Part shown: positions 41,730 through 49,826 of the stretch, piece by piece
Position numbering within the stretch: position 1 is the stretch's first letter
Layout: every line of letters begins with the position of its first letter
From: Paraburkholderia susongensis
GTDB taxonomy: Bacteria; Pseudomonadota; Gammaproteobacteria; Burkholderiales; Burkholderiaceae
Assembly (NCBI RefSeq): GCF_900177725.1
Contig: NZ_FXAT01000015.1
Coordinates: forward strand, 111,459-175,458
Direction of reading: 5' to 3'
Length of the DNA: 64,000 nucleotides
Made by a program: the position numbers and the translations under genes
Notes under the pieces: model-generated
Told to the model about the DNA's origin: nothing
Databases searched by the model: none
The model's input: the letters and a program-made list of their open reading frames with translations, nothing else

Positions 41730-42388
41730 TATTTCGCTCCTTTCACGGCACGCGTCTTCACGGCCGGCGTAACGAATACCTTGCCACCCTTCGCACCCGG
41801 AACGGCACCCTTGACCAGCAGCAACTTGCGGTCAGCGTCGATACGAGCGATTTCGAGGTTTTGCACCGTTACATTCTCGTCACCCATATGACCGGTCATG
41901 CGCTTACCCGGGAACACGCGACCCGGATCCTGCGCCATACCGATCGAGCCCGGCACGTTGTGCGAGCGCGAGTTACCGTGCGACGCACGGCCAGACGAGA
42001 AGTTGTAACGCTTGATGGTACCGGCGTAGCCCTTACCGATCGACACGCCTTGCACGTCGACCTTCTGGCCCACTTCGAACAGTTCGGGACCAACCACGGC
42101 GCCATTCGACAGATCGGCAGCCTTGGCGGCATCGATCTTGAATTCCTTGAGGATTTCACCGGCCTGAACGCCAGCTTTGGCGAGATGACCTGCCAACGGC
42201 TTCGTCACACGCGATGCACGGCGCGTACCGAAGGCAACCTGCACGGCCGTGTAGCCGTCGGTTTCAACAGTCTTGATCTGCGTCACGCGGTTGTCGGACA
42301 CGTCCAGCACGGTGACGGGAATCGAATCCCCTTCAGCCGTGAAGATACGGGTCATGCCAACCTTGCGACCTACGAGTCCAAGGCTCAT
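41729..42388 (-). CDS. rplC: Ribosomal protein L3
   Basis: A primary assembly protein of the 50S subunit (219 residues) with an extension reaching the peptidyl transferase centre. Seen: LGLVGRKVGMTRIFTAEGDSIPVTVL and GYAGTIKRYNFSSGRASHGNSRSHNVPGSIGMAQDPGRVFPGKRMTGHMG. The ATG at 42388 is chosen over one four codons upstream, since GGAG in that upstream stretch is the ribosome site. First gene after a 201-base gap that carries a promoter and structured leader. Confidence 0.97.
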   Translation of the reverse strand: MSLGLVGRKVGMTRIFTAEGDSIPVTVLDVSDNRVTQIKTVETDGYTAVQVAFGTRRASRVTKPLAGHLAKAGVQAGEILKEFKIDAAKAADLSNGAVVGPELFEVGQKVDVQGVSIGKGYAGTIKRYNFSSGRASHGNSRSHNVPGSIGMAQDPGRVFPGKRMTGHMGDENVTVQNLEIARIDADRKLLLVKGAVPGAKGGKVFVTPAVKTRAVKGAK

Positions 42389-42510
42389 CGTTTTCTCCAT
42401 TCCCGACTGCGATTGGTCGGGGCTAATTTACAAAATGCCGGCGCCGTTTCGGGCATGAATCCATGCTGCAGCACGCCGACTTTTTTGCGCAAATGCGCGA
42501 AAAGCCTAGC

Positions 42511-42539
42511 ATTATAGCGAGGCCTTTCGTTTTTCGCAA
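42511..42539 (-). promoter_or_regulatory. Promoter between rpsJ and rplC
   Basis: On the minus strand TTGCGA (42539-42534), a 17-base spacer and a perfect TATAAT (42516-42511) point at rplC. Transcription from about 42504 would give a leader of about 115 bases with an inverted repeat GCGCAxxTGCGC and a CCCGAC/GTCGGG hairpin (about 42401-42421) just before the rplC ribosome site. Confidence 0.7.
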
Positions 42540-42589
42540 GCAATCAATGACTTAGCGTTATCCGGTTACCCAGAGAGCCGCTGGAAGCC

Positions 42590-42901
42590 TTACTGCAGCT
42601 TGATTTCAACGTCCACACCAGCCGGCAGATCCAGCTTCATCAGCGCGTCGACGGTCTTGTCCGTCGGATCGACGATGTCCATCAGGCGCAAATGCGTACG
42701 GATTTCGAGCTGATCGCGCGACGTCTTGTTGACGTGCGGCGAACGCAGGATGTCGAAGCGTTGAATACGGGTCGGCAGGGGCACCGGACCACGAACGATC
42801 GCGCCAGTCCGCTTTGCCGTGTCGACGATTTCAGCTGCCGATTGATCGATCAGGCGATAGTCGAAAGCTTTCAGGCGAATGCGGATTTTCTGGTTCTGCA
42901 T
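42590..42901 (-). CDS. rpsJ: Ribosomal protein S10 / NusE
   Basis: A 30S head protein (103 residues) that also acts as NusE in antitermination and in coupling to NusG. Seen: MQNQKIRIRLKAFDYRLIDQSAAEIVDTAKRTGA, GPVPLPTRIQRFDILRSPHVNKTSRDQLEIRTHLR and IVDPTDKTVDALMKLDLPAGVDVEIKL. It lies 127 bases after tuf and 201 bases before rplC, detached from the rest of the S10 set. Confidence 0.98.
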   Translation of the reverse strand: MQNQKIRIRLKAFDYRLIDQSAAEIVDTAKRTGAIVRGPVPLPTRIQRFDILRSPHVNKTSRDQLEIRTHLRLMDIVDPTDKTVDALMKLDLPAGVDVEIKLQ

Positions 42902-43028
42902 GACGAATTCCTTAAAAAGAGCGAGGCGATATTGCACCGCCGATTGGAAAAAGAACGTAGGTCCGGGTGCTCGCGGAGAGCGAGTGCCCGGACCCGGGCA
43001 CTGCATATTGCTACAGCAATCCTCGATT

Positions 43029-44219
43029 TTACTCGATGATCTTGGCGACGACACCGGCGCCGACCGTACGGCCACCTTCGCGAATTGCGAAGCGCAGGCC
43101 TTCTTCCATCGCGATCGGGTTGATCAGCTTCACCGTGATCGACACGTTGTCGCCCGGCATCACCATTTCCTTGTCCTTCGGCAGCTCGATCGAGCCCGTC
43201 ACGTCCGTCGTACGGAAGTAGAACTGCGGACGGTAGTTGTTGAAGAACGGCGTGTGACGGCCGCCTTCGTCCTTGCTCAGCACGTACACTTCTGCCGTGA
43301 AGTGCGTGTGCGGGTTGATCGAGCCCGGCTTCGCCAGCACCTGACCACGCTCCACGTCTTCACGCTTCGTGCCGCGCAGCAGGATACCCACGTTGTCGCC
43401 CGCCTGACCCTGGTCGAGCAGCTTGCGGAACATTTCCACGCCCGTGCAGGTCGTCTTCACCGTCGGCTTGATACCGACGATTTCGATTTCCTCGCCAACC
43501 TTGATGACGCCACGCTCAACGCGGCCCGTCACCACCGTGCCACGACCCGAGATCGAGAACACGTCTTCCACCGGCATCAGGAACGCGCCGTCCACCGCGC
43601 GCTCCGGTGTCGGGATGTACGTGTCCAGTGCGTCGGCCAGGTTCATGATCGCCACTTCGCCCAGTTCACCCTTGTCGCCTTCCAGCGCCAGCTTGGCCGA
43701 ACCCTTGATGATCGGCGTGTCGTCGCCCGGGAAGTCGTACTTCGACAGAAGTTCGCGCACTTCCATCTCGACCAGCTCCAGCAGCTCGGCGTCGTCCACC
43801 ATGTCGCACTTGTTCAGGAACACGATGATGTACGGCACGCCAACCTGACGCGCCAGCAGGATGTGCTCACGCGTTTGCGGCATCGGACCGTCTGCTGCCG
43901 AGCACACCAGGATTGCGCCGTCCATCTGCGCCGCACCCGTGATCATGTTCTTCACGTAGTCAGCGTGGCCCGGGCAGTCGACGTGTGCGTAGTGGCGGCT
44001 AGCCGTTTCGTACTCGACGTGCGCGGTGTTGATCGTGATGCCGCGCGCCTTCTCTTCCGGCGCCGCGTCGATCTGGTCGTACGCCTTCGCTTCGCCGCCG
44101 AACTTCTGCGTCAGAACCGTCGTGATCGCTGCCGTCAGCGTGGTCTTGCCGTGGTCAACGTGACCGATCGTGCCCACGTTCACGTGCGGCTTGGTCCGTT
44201 CGAATTTACCTTTAGCCAT
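43029..44219 (-). CDS. tuf: Elongation factor Tu (copy 1)
   Basis: The GTPase that delivers aminoacyl-tRNA to the ribosome (396 residues). Seen: the P-loop GHVDHGKT (19-26), switch II DCPGHADYVKNMITG, NKCDMVDD and SAKLALEGD in domain I, then domains II and III (PGSINPHTHFTAEVYVLSKDEGGRHTPFF). The protein is identical to the second copy at 62216-63406. The two genes differ at nine synonymous bases, eight of them near the ends. It is the last gene of the rpsL-rpsG-fusA-tuf (str) set, 48 bases after fusA. Confidence 0.99.
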   Translation of the reverse strand: MAKGKFERTKPHVNVGTIGHVDHGKTTLTAAITTVLTQKFGGEAKAYDQIDAAPEEKARGITINTAHVEYETASRHYAHVDCPGHADYVKNMITGAAQMDGAILVCSAADGPMPQTREHILLARQVGVPYIIVFLNKCDMVDDAELLELVEMEVRELLSKYDFPGDDTPIIKGSAKLALEGDKGELGEVAIMNLADALDTYIPTPERAVDGAFLMPVEDVFSISGRGTVVTGRVERGVIKVGEEIEIVGIKPTVKTTCTGVEMFRKLLDQGQAGDNVGILLRGTKREDVERGQVLAKPGSINPHTHFTAEVYVLSKDEGGRHTPFFNNYRPQFYFRTTDVTGSIELPKDKEMVMPGDNVSITVKLINPIAMEEGLRFAIREGGRTVGAGVVAKIIE

Positions 44220-44267
44220 GTTTCTCTTCTTTCAGAAAGTTAATCGTTGAATGACTTTGCCGCGCAA

Positions 44268-46370
44268 TTACTTCGACTTCGCGTTGATGATCGCTTCCGA
44301 CACGTTACGCGGAGCTTCAGCGTAGTGCTTGAACTCCATCGTGTATGTTGCACGACCTTGCGTCAGCGAACGCAACGACGTCGAGTAGCCGAACATTTCC
44401 GACAGCGGCACTTCGGCGCGAACGATCTTGCCGCCGCCAACCATGTCGTCCATGCCCTGCACGATGCCGCGACGACCCGACAGATCGCCCATCACGTTGC
44501 CCATGTAGTCTTCAGGCGTTTCGACTTCCACAGCCATCATCGGTTCGAGGATGACCGGTTGAGCCTTGCGCATCGCTTCCTTGAACGCCATCGAGCCGGC
44601 CATGCGGAACGCATTTTCGTTCGAGTCAACGTCATGGTACGAACCGAACGTCAGGTGAACCTTCACGTCAACGACCGGGAAGCCTGCGAGAACGCCGGCC
44701 TTCAGCGTTTCCTGGATACCCTTGTCGACCGCCGGGATGTATTCACGCGGAATCACACCGCCCTTGATCTCGTCCAGGAACTCATAGCCCTTGCCTTGCT
44801 CGTTCGGCTCGAGCGTGATGACCGCGTGACCGTACTGGCCGCGACCACCCGACTGCTTGACGAACTTGCCGTCAACGTCTTCCGCCTTGCCGCGAATCGT
44901 TTCGCGGTAAGCAACCTGCGGCTTGCCGACAGTCGCTTCCACGCCGAATTCGCGCTTCATGCGGTCGACCAGAATTTCGAGGTGGAGCTCGCCCATGCCC
45001 GAAATAATGGTTTGGCCCGACTCTTCGTCCGTTTGAACGCGGAACGACGGATCTTCCTGTGCCAGACGGTTCAGCGCCAGACCCATCTTTTCCTGGTCGG
45101 GCTTCGTCTTCGGCTCAACAGCCTGCGAAATCACCGGTTCCGGGAAAATCATGCGCTCGAGAACGATCGGGTGTTGCGGATCGCACAGCGTGTCGCCCGT
45201 CGTCGCTTCCTTCAAGCCAACTGCGGCGGCGATGTCGCCCGCGCGCACTTCCTTGATTTCTTCGCGCTGGTTCGCGTGCATCTGCAGAATACGACCCAGA
45301 CGTTCCTTCTTGTCCTTGGTCGCGTTCAGCACCGTGTCGCCCGAATTGACGACACCGGAATAGACTCGGAAGAAGATCAACTGGCCGACGAACGGGTCAG
45401 TCATGATCTTGAATGCCAGCGACGAGAATTTTTCATCGTCGGAGGCGCGGCGCTCGCCCTTCTCACCGTTTTCCAGTTCACCGGTCACCGGCGGAATGTC
45501 GATCGGCGACGGCAGGAAGTCCAGAACAGCGTCGAGCATGCGTTGCACACCCTTGTTCTTGAACGCGGTGCCGCACAGCATCGGCTGGATTTCGCAAGCG
45601 ATCGTACGGTCGCGCAGACCCTTGATGATTTCCGCTTCGGTCAGTTCACCCGACTCGAGGTACTTGTTCATCAGGTCTTCGTTCGACTCAGCCGCAGCCT
45701 CGACCATCTTTTCACGCCATTCGTTGCACGTGTCGACGAGTTCTGCCGGGATGTCTTCGTACGAGAACTTGGTGCCTTGGGACGCGTCGTCCCAAATGAT
45801 CGCCTTCATCTTCATCAGGTCGACGACGCCCGTGAAGTTCTCTTCCGCGCCGATCGGCACGACGACGGGAACCGGGTTCGCCTTCAGACGCAGCTTGAGC
45901 TGGTCGTAGACCTTGAAGAAGTTCGCGCCGGTACGGTCCATCTTGTTGATGAACGCGAGACGGGGAACCTTGTACTTGTTAGCCTGACGCCACACGGTTT
46001 CCGACTGGGGCTGCACGCCGCCCACTGCGCAGTACACCATGCACGCGCCGTCGAGCACGCGCATCGAGCGCTCGACTTCGATCGTGAAGTCGACGTGACC
46101 CGGGGTGTCGATGATGTTGATGCGGTGCTCGGCGCGGTCGCCAGCCATACCCTTCCAGAATGCCGTCGTAGCAGCGGAAGTAATGGTGATGCCGCGTTCC
46201 TGTTCCTGCTCCATCCAGTCCATGGTGGCGGCGCCGTCGTGAACCTCACCAATCTTGTGGTTCACACCGGTGTAGAACAGAATGCGCTCGGTCGTCGTCG
46301 TTTTGCCGGCGTCGATGTGAGCGCTAATACCGATGTTACGGTAGCGCTCGATAGGAGTCTTGCGAGCCAC
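44268..46370 (-). CDS. fusA: Elongation factor G
   Basis: The GTPase that drives translocation and, with RRF, ribosome recycling (700 residues). Seen: the P-loop AHIDAGKTT (17-25), RGITITSAATTAFW switch I, DTPGHVDFTIEVERSMRVLDG, the NKMD motif (FINKMDRTGANF), domain IV (GGRGQYGHAVITLEP) and domain V (EPMMAVEVETPEDYMGNVMGDLSGRRG). It follows rpsG by 132 bases. Some Burkholderia have a second EF-G gene elsewhere; only one is in this window. Confidence 0.99.
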   Translation of the reverse strand: MARKTPIERYRNIGISAHIDAGKTTTTERILFYTGVNHKIGEVHDGAATMDWMEQEQERGITITSAATTAFWKGMAGDRAEHRINIIDTPGHVDFTIEVERSMRVLDGACMVYCAVGGVQPQSETVWRQANKYKVPRLAFINKMDRTGANFFKVYDQLKLRLKANPVPVVVPIGAEENFTGVVDLMKMKAIIWDDASQGTKFSYEDIPAELVDTCNEWREKMVEAAAESNEDLMNKYLESGELTEAEIIKGLRDRTIACEIQPMLCGTAFKNKGVQRMLDAVLDFLPSPIDIPPVTGELENGEKGERRASDDEKFSSLAFKIMTDPFVGQLIFFRVYSGVVNSGDTVLNATKDKKERLGRILQMHANQREEIKEVRAGDIAAAVGLKEATTGDTLCDPQHPIVLERMIFPEPVISQAVEPKTKPDQEKMGLALNRLAQEDPSFRVQTDEESGQTIISGMGELHLEILVDRMKREFGVEATVGKPQVAYRETIRGKAEDVDGKFVKQSGGRGQYGHAVITLEPNEQGKGYEFLDEIKGGVIPREYIPAVDKGIQETLKAGVLAGFPVVDVKVHLTFGSYHDVDSNENAFRMAGSMAFKEAMRKAQPVILEPMMAVEVETPEDYMGNVMGDLSGRRGIVQGMDDMVGGGKIVRAEVPLSEMFGYSTSLRSLTQGRATYTMEFKHYAEAPRNVSEAIINAKSK

Positions 46371-46502
46371 TTTGATCCTCTATTGGGATGACGCGATGCG
46401 AGAGATGCCCATCGCGCTGTAACACAAACGGGCGAGGCGCTCTGGAAGCGCACCCGCCCGGAATTTCTTTCCGTTTTTCCGCTAAACCCGGGGGCGGGCA
46501 GC

Positions 46503-46973
46503 TTAGAAACGGAAGTGCGAGAACGCCTTGTTGGCTTCTGCCATCCGGTGAACTTCGTCGCGCTTCTTCATCGCGCCGCCACGGCCTTCGGCCGCTTCGG
46601 AGAGTTCACCTGCCAGACGCAGGGCCATCGACTTCTCGCTGCGCTTCTTCGCGGCTTCACGCAGCCAACGCATCGCCAATGCCATACGACGCGACGGACG
46701 CACTTCGACCGGAACCTGATAGTTCGCACCACCAACGCGGCGGCTCTTCACTTCGACCACCGGCTTGACGTTGTTGAGCGCCACCGTGAACACTTCCAGC
46801 GGGTCCTTGCCACCCTTGGTCTGGATCTGTTCGAAAGCGCCGTACACGATACGCTCGGCAACCGACTTCTTGCCGGAGAGCATCAGCACGTTCATGAATT
46901 TTGCTACATCTACGTTACCGAACTTCGGATCCGGCAACACTTCCCGCTTGGGGACTTCGCGACGACGCGGCAT
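46503..46973 (-). CDS. rpsG: Ribosomal protein S7
   Basis: A primary assembly protein of the 30S head (156 residues) and, in E. coli, the translational repressor of the str operon at the rpsL-rpsG junction. Seen: MPRRREVPKREVLPDPKFGNVDVAKFMNVLMLSGKKSVAERIVYGAF, VEVKSRRVGGANYQVPVEVRPSRRMALAMRWL and ANKAFSHFRF. The 177-base gap after rpsL could hold such a site; its structure was not resolved. Confidence 0.98.
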   Translation of the reverse strand: MPRRREVPKREVLPDPKFGNVDVAKFMNVLMLSGKKSVAERIVYGAFEQIQTKGGKDPLEVFTVALNNVKPVVEVKSRRVGGANYQVPVEVRPSRRMALAMRWLREAAKKRSEKSMALRLAGELSEAAEGRGGAMKKRDEVHRMAEANKAFSHFRF

Positions 46974-47150
46974 GTTTCTTCCTTTACTTTTTCAGTTGGA
47001 GCTCATTGAGCCCCGCGGCCACCAACTAACCCGATTCATCCCTAAGACTTACCAGCCTGGTCGGGTGACCACTTACTCGATAGCACCGGCAACTCCGGCA
47101 CCATCGCCTTTACCGCCCTTGCAGGCGACCTGAAACTACTGACCGGCTAA

Positions 47151-47531
47151 TTACTTGCCAGCCTTGGCACGCTTCGCACCATACTTCGAGCGAGCCTGCT
47201 TACGATCCTTGACGCCCTGGGTATCCAGCGAGCCGCGAACCATGTGGTAACGCACACCCGGCAAGTCCTTCACACGGCCGCCGCGAATCAGCACGACCGA
47301 GTGTTCCTGCAGGTTGTGGCCTTCACCACCGATGTACGAAATGACTTCGAAGCCATTCGTCAGACGAACCTTGGCAACCTTACGGAGTGCCGAGTTCGGC
47401 TTTTTCGGCGTCGTGGTGTACACACGGGTGCACACGCCGCGACGCTGGGGGCAGTCCTGCAAGGCCGGGCTCTTGCTCTTCGTCGTTTCCGACGTGCGGC
47501 CTTTGCGAACCAGTTGATTGATGGTTGGCAT
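47151..47531 (-). CDS. rpsL: Ribosomal protein S12
   Basis: A decoding-centre protein (126 residues). Seen: [43 protein letters not shown] and [17 protein letters not shown]. Lys43 and Lys88, the usual streptomycin-resistance sites, are both lysine, so the target sequence is of the sensitive type. It is first in the str set with its promoter about 160 bases upstream. Confidence 0.98.
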
Positions 47532-47669
47532 TGTTTATTCCTGAAATTGAACAAAATCGACGCATCTGTTTCCGGGCAAAGCGGAAACGCCTGCGCATCG
47601 AACTTCCGGATGGTCCGCTAACGCACGAACTGAAGCCGCGCGCGGGCATCCCAAGAACCGGAACCTAGT

Positions 47670-47699
47670 ATAATATTCCGAAAATACTAAGGGAGTCAA
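47670..47699 (-). promoter_or_regulatory. Promoter of the str (rpsL-rpsG-fusA-tuf) set
   Basis: On the minus strand TTGACT (47699-47694), an 18-base spacer and TATTAT (47675-47670) lie between recQ and rpsL, giving a leader of roughly 130 bases. TATACT directly downstream is an alternative -10 but with poor spacing. A weak GACTG/CAGTC repeat at the recQ stop (47740-47754) may be all the termination recQ has. Confidence 0.65.
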
Positions 47700-47752
47700 C
47701 AGCTTGCGATGCTTCGTCCCCCTGAAGATCTCCCAAAATGACTGCGGAACAG

Positions 47753-49600
47753 TCAGTCGGCGGCCACGACGTGCAGCAATTCGAAGCCGAAGCGGTCGAG
47801 TTTGCGGGCGCCCATGCCTGGAATGCCACGCAGATCGTCGATGGAGTCGGGGCCGAGACGGGCAATTTCCGCGAGCGTCGCATCGTGGAAAATCACATAC
47901 GCCGGCACGCCGTCGCTCTTCGCGGTCTCGGTGCGCCACATGCGCAGGCGCTCCCAGCGGGCGCGCTCGAGCGGCCCCATGCCGATCGTCGGATCGGCGC
48001 GCTCACTCGTGCGGCCGGACGACTGGCGCGTACGGGTCGGCTTCACGTAGCGGCGCATCGTCACTTTCTGCTCCCCTTTGAGCACCGGCTTGCTCGCTTC
48101 GGTGAGCACCAGCGAGCCAAAGCCCTCGTGGTCGACGGCCAGATAGCCGAATGCGACGAGCTGGCGAAACACCGCACGCCATTCCGGCTCGCCGAGCGCC
48201 GCACCGATGCCGAAGGTGGTCAGTTTCTCGTGGCCGCGCTGCAGAATTTTCTCGCTGCGATTGCCGCGCAGAATGTCGATCAGATGACCGGCGCCGAAGT
48301 GGAACCCGCTCGCCCTCTGTGCCCGGAATACGCACGACAGCGCCATCTGAGCCTCGCGCGTCGCGTCCCATGTGGGCGGCGGCTCGAGGCAGTTATCGCA
48401 GTTGCCGCACGGCTGGCTCGTTTCGCCGAAGTACGCGAGCAGCCGCACGCGCCGGCAGGTTGCCGTTTCGCACAGACCGAGCAGCGCGTCGAGCTTGCCG
48501 GTCTGAACACGCTTGTGCGCATCGTCGGCGTCGGACTCGTCGATCATCTTGCGCTGCTGCACGACGTCGCCGAGGCCGTAGGCCATCCATGCGTTCGACG
48601 GCAGTCCGTCGCGCCCGGCCCGGCCGGTCTCCTGGTAATAGCCTTCGACGCTCTTCGGCAGATCGAGGTGCGCGACGAACCTCACGTCCGGTTTGTCGAT
48701 CCCCATGCCGAACGCGATCGTCGCGCACATCACAATGCCTTCCTCGCGCTGGAACATTTCCTGGTGCTTCTGACGTATCTCGAATTCCATGCCGGCGTGG
48801 TACGGCAGCGCACGCATGCCCTTTTCCTTGAGCCACTCCGCCGTTTCCTCGACCTTGCGGCGCGACAGGCAATAGACGACGCCCGCATCGGTCGTGCCGT
48901 CGGGCCTCGTATGTTCGGAGCGGATAAAGTCCAGCAGCTGCGTGCGCGCATTGTCCTTTTCGGCAATGCGATAGCGGATGTTGGGCCGATCGAAGCTCGA
49001 CACGAACACGCGCGCATCCTCGAGCGCGAGACGGTGAATGATTTCGTCGCGTGTGATTGCATCCGCGGTGGCGGTAAGCGCGATCCGCGGCACATTCGGG
49101 AAGCGCTCGTGCAACACCGACAGTTGAATGTACTCGGGCCGGAAATCGTGTCCCCATTGCGACACGCAATGAGCTTCGTCGATCGCAAAGAGGCCGATGC
49201 GTGAGCGCTCCAGCAGCTCCTGGAAACGGGGCGTCATCAGCCGCTCCGGCGCGACGTAAAGCAGGTCGATGTCGCCCTCGCGCAACGCACGCTCGGTGGC
49301 CATTGCTTCGGCGCTCGAAAGCGTCGAGTTCAGATACGCCGCGCGCACGCCGACTTCAGTCAGCGCTGCTACCTGATCCTGCATCAACGCGATCAGCGGC
49401 GAAACCACGATACCCGTGCCGAAGCCGCGTTCGCGCCGCACCAGCGACGGAATCTGATAGCACAGCGATTTGCCACCGCCTGTCGGCATCAACACGAGGC
49501 AATCGCCGCCATCGGCGACGTGCTCGACAATGTCGCCCTGCCGTCCTCTGAATACTGGATAACCGAAGACTTCGTTGAGAATTTCGAGGGGACGGGACAT
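47753..49600 (-). CDS. recQ: ATP-dependent DNA helicase RecQ
   Basis: A 3'-5' superfamily 2 helicase for recombination and repair of stalled forks (615 residues). Seen: Walker A PTGGGKS (39-45), SPLIALMQDQV, the DEAH box (IDEAHCVSQWGHDFRPEY), ALTATAD, the C-terminal helicase motifs (GIDKPDVRFVAHLDLPKSVEGYYQETGRAGRDG), zinc cysteines in CETATCRR...CGNCDNC, the winged-helix region and an HRDC domain (DATLAEIARLGPDSIDDLRGIPGMGARKLDRFG). The ATG at 49600 matches MSRPLEILNEVFGYP of orthologues, but no ribosome site precedes it: the message is CU-rich there (CCCUCCUCUC). It lies between rpoC and rpsL, as in other Burkholderiaceae. Confidence 0.93.
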   Translation of the reverse strand: MSRPLEILNEVFGYPVFRGRQGDIVEHVADGGDCLVLMPTGGGKSLCYQIPSLVRRERGFGTGIVVSPLIALMQDQVAALTEVGVRAAYLNSTLSSAEAMATERALREGDIDLLYVAPERLMTPRFQELLERSRIGLFAIDEAHCVSQWGHDFRPEYIQLSVLHERFPNVPRIALTATADAITRDEIIHRLALEDARVFVSSFDRPNIRYRIAEKDNARTQLLDFIRSEHTRPDGTTDAGVVYCLSRRKVEETAEWLKEKGMRALPYHAGMEFEIRQKHQEMFQREEGIVMCATIAFGMGIDKPDVRFVAHLDLPKSVEGYYQETGRAGRDGLPSNAWMAYGLGDVVQQRKMIDESDADDAHKRVQTGKLDALLGLCETATCRRVRLLAYFGETSQPCGNCDNCLEPPPTWDATREAQMALSCVFRAQRASGFHFGAGHLIDILRGNRSEKILQRGHEKLTTFGIGAALGEPEWRAVFRQLVAFGYLAVDHEGFGSLVLTEASKPVLKGEQKVTMRRYVKPTRTRQSSGRTSERADPTIGMGPLERARWERLRMWRTETAKSDGVPAYVIFHDATLAEIARLGPDSIDDLRGIPGMGARKLDRFGFELLHVVAAD

Positions 49601-49754
49601 GAATTTGAGAGGAGGGCGAAGGGAACGGCACGAAGGCGGTGACACGAATTTTACCAACGCATTCGCACTGCGCCCGCGCTTTGCGACAACGTTAGCCATC
49701 TGGATTAGAGCTACGCCGGCGCATGGCATCGTGCACGCGCAAAAAAACGCGCAT

Positions 49755-49788
49755 AAAAAAAGCCGCCCAGTCGAAACTGAGCGGCTTT
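49755..49788 (-). terminator. Terminator after rpoC
   Basis: On the minus strand AAAGCCGCTCAG pairs with CTGGGCGGCTTT (one G-T pair, loop of six) and runs into seven T. It lies 39 bases past the rpoC stop and ends the beta operon before recQ. Confidence 0.87.
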
Positions 49789-49826
49789 CGTGACTCGCAA
49801 GGCAAGGCGGCTTGCGCCGCCTGCAC

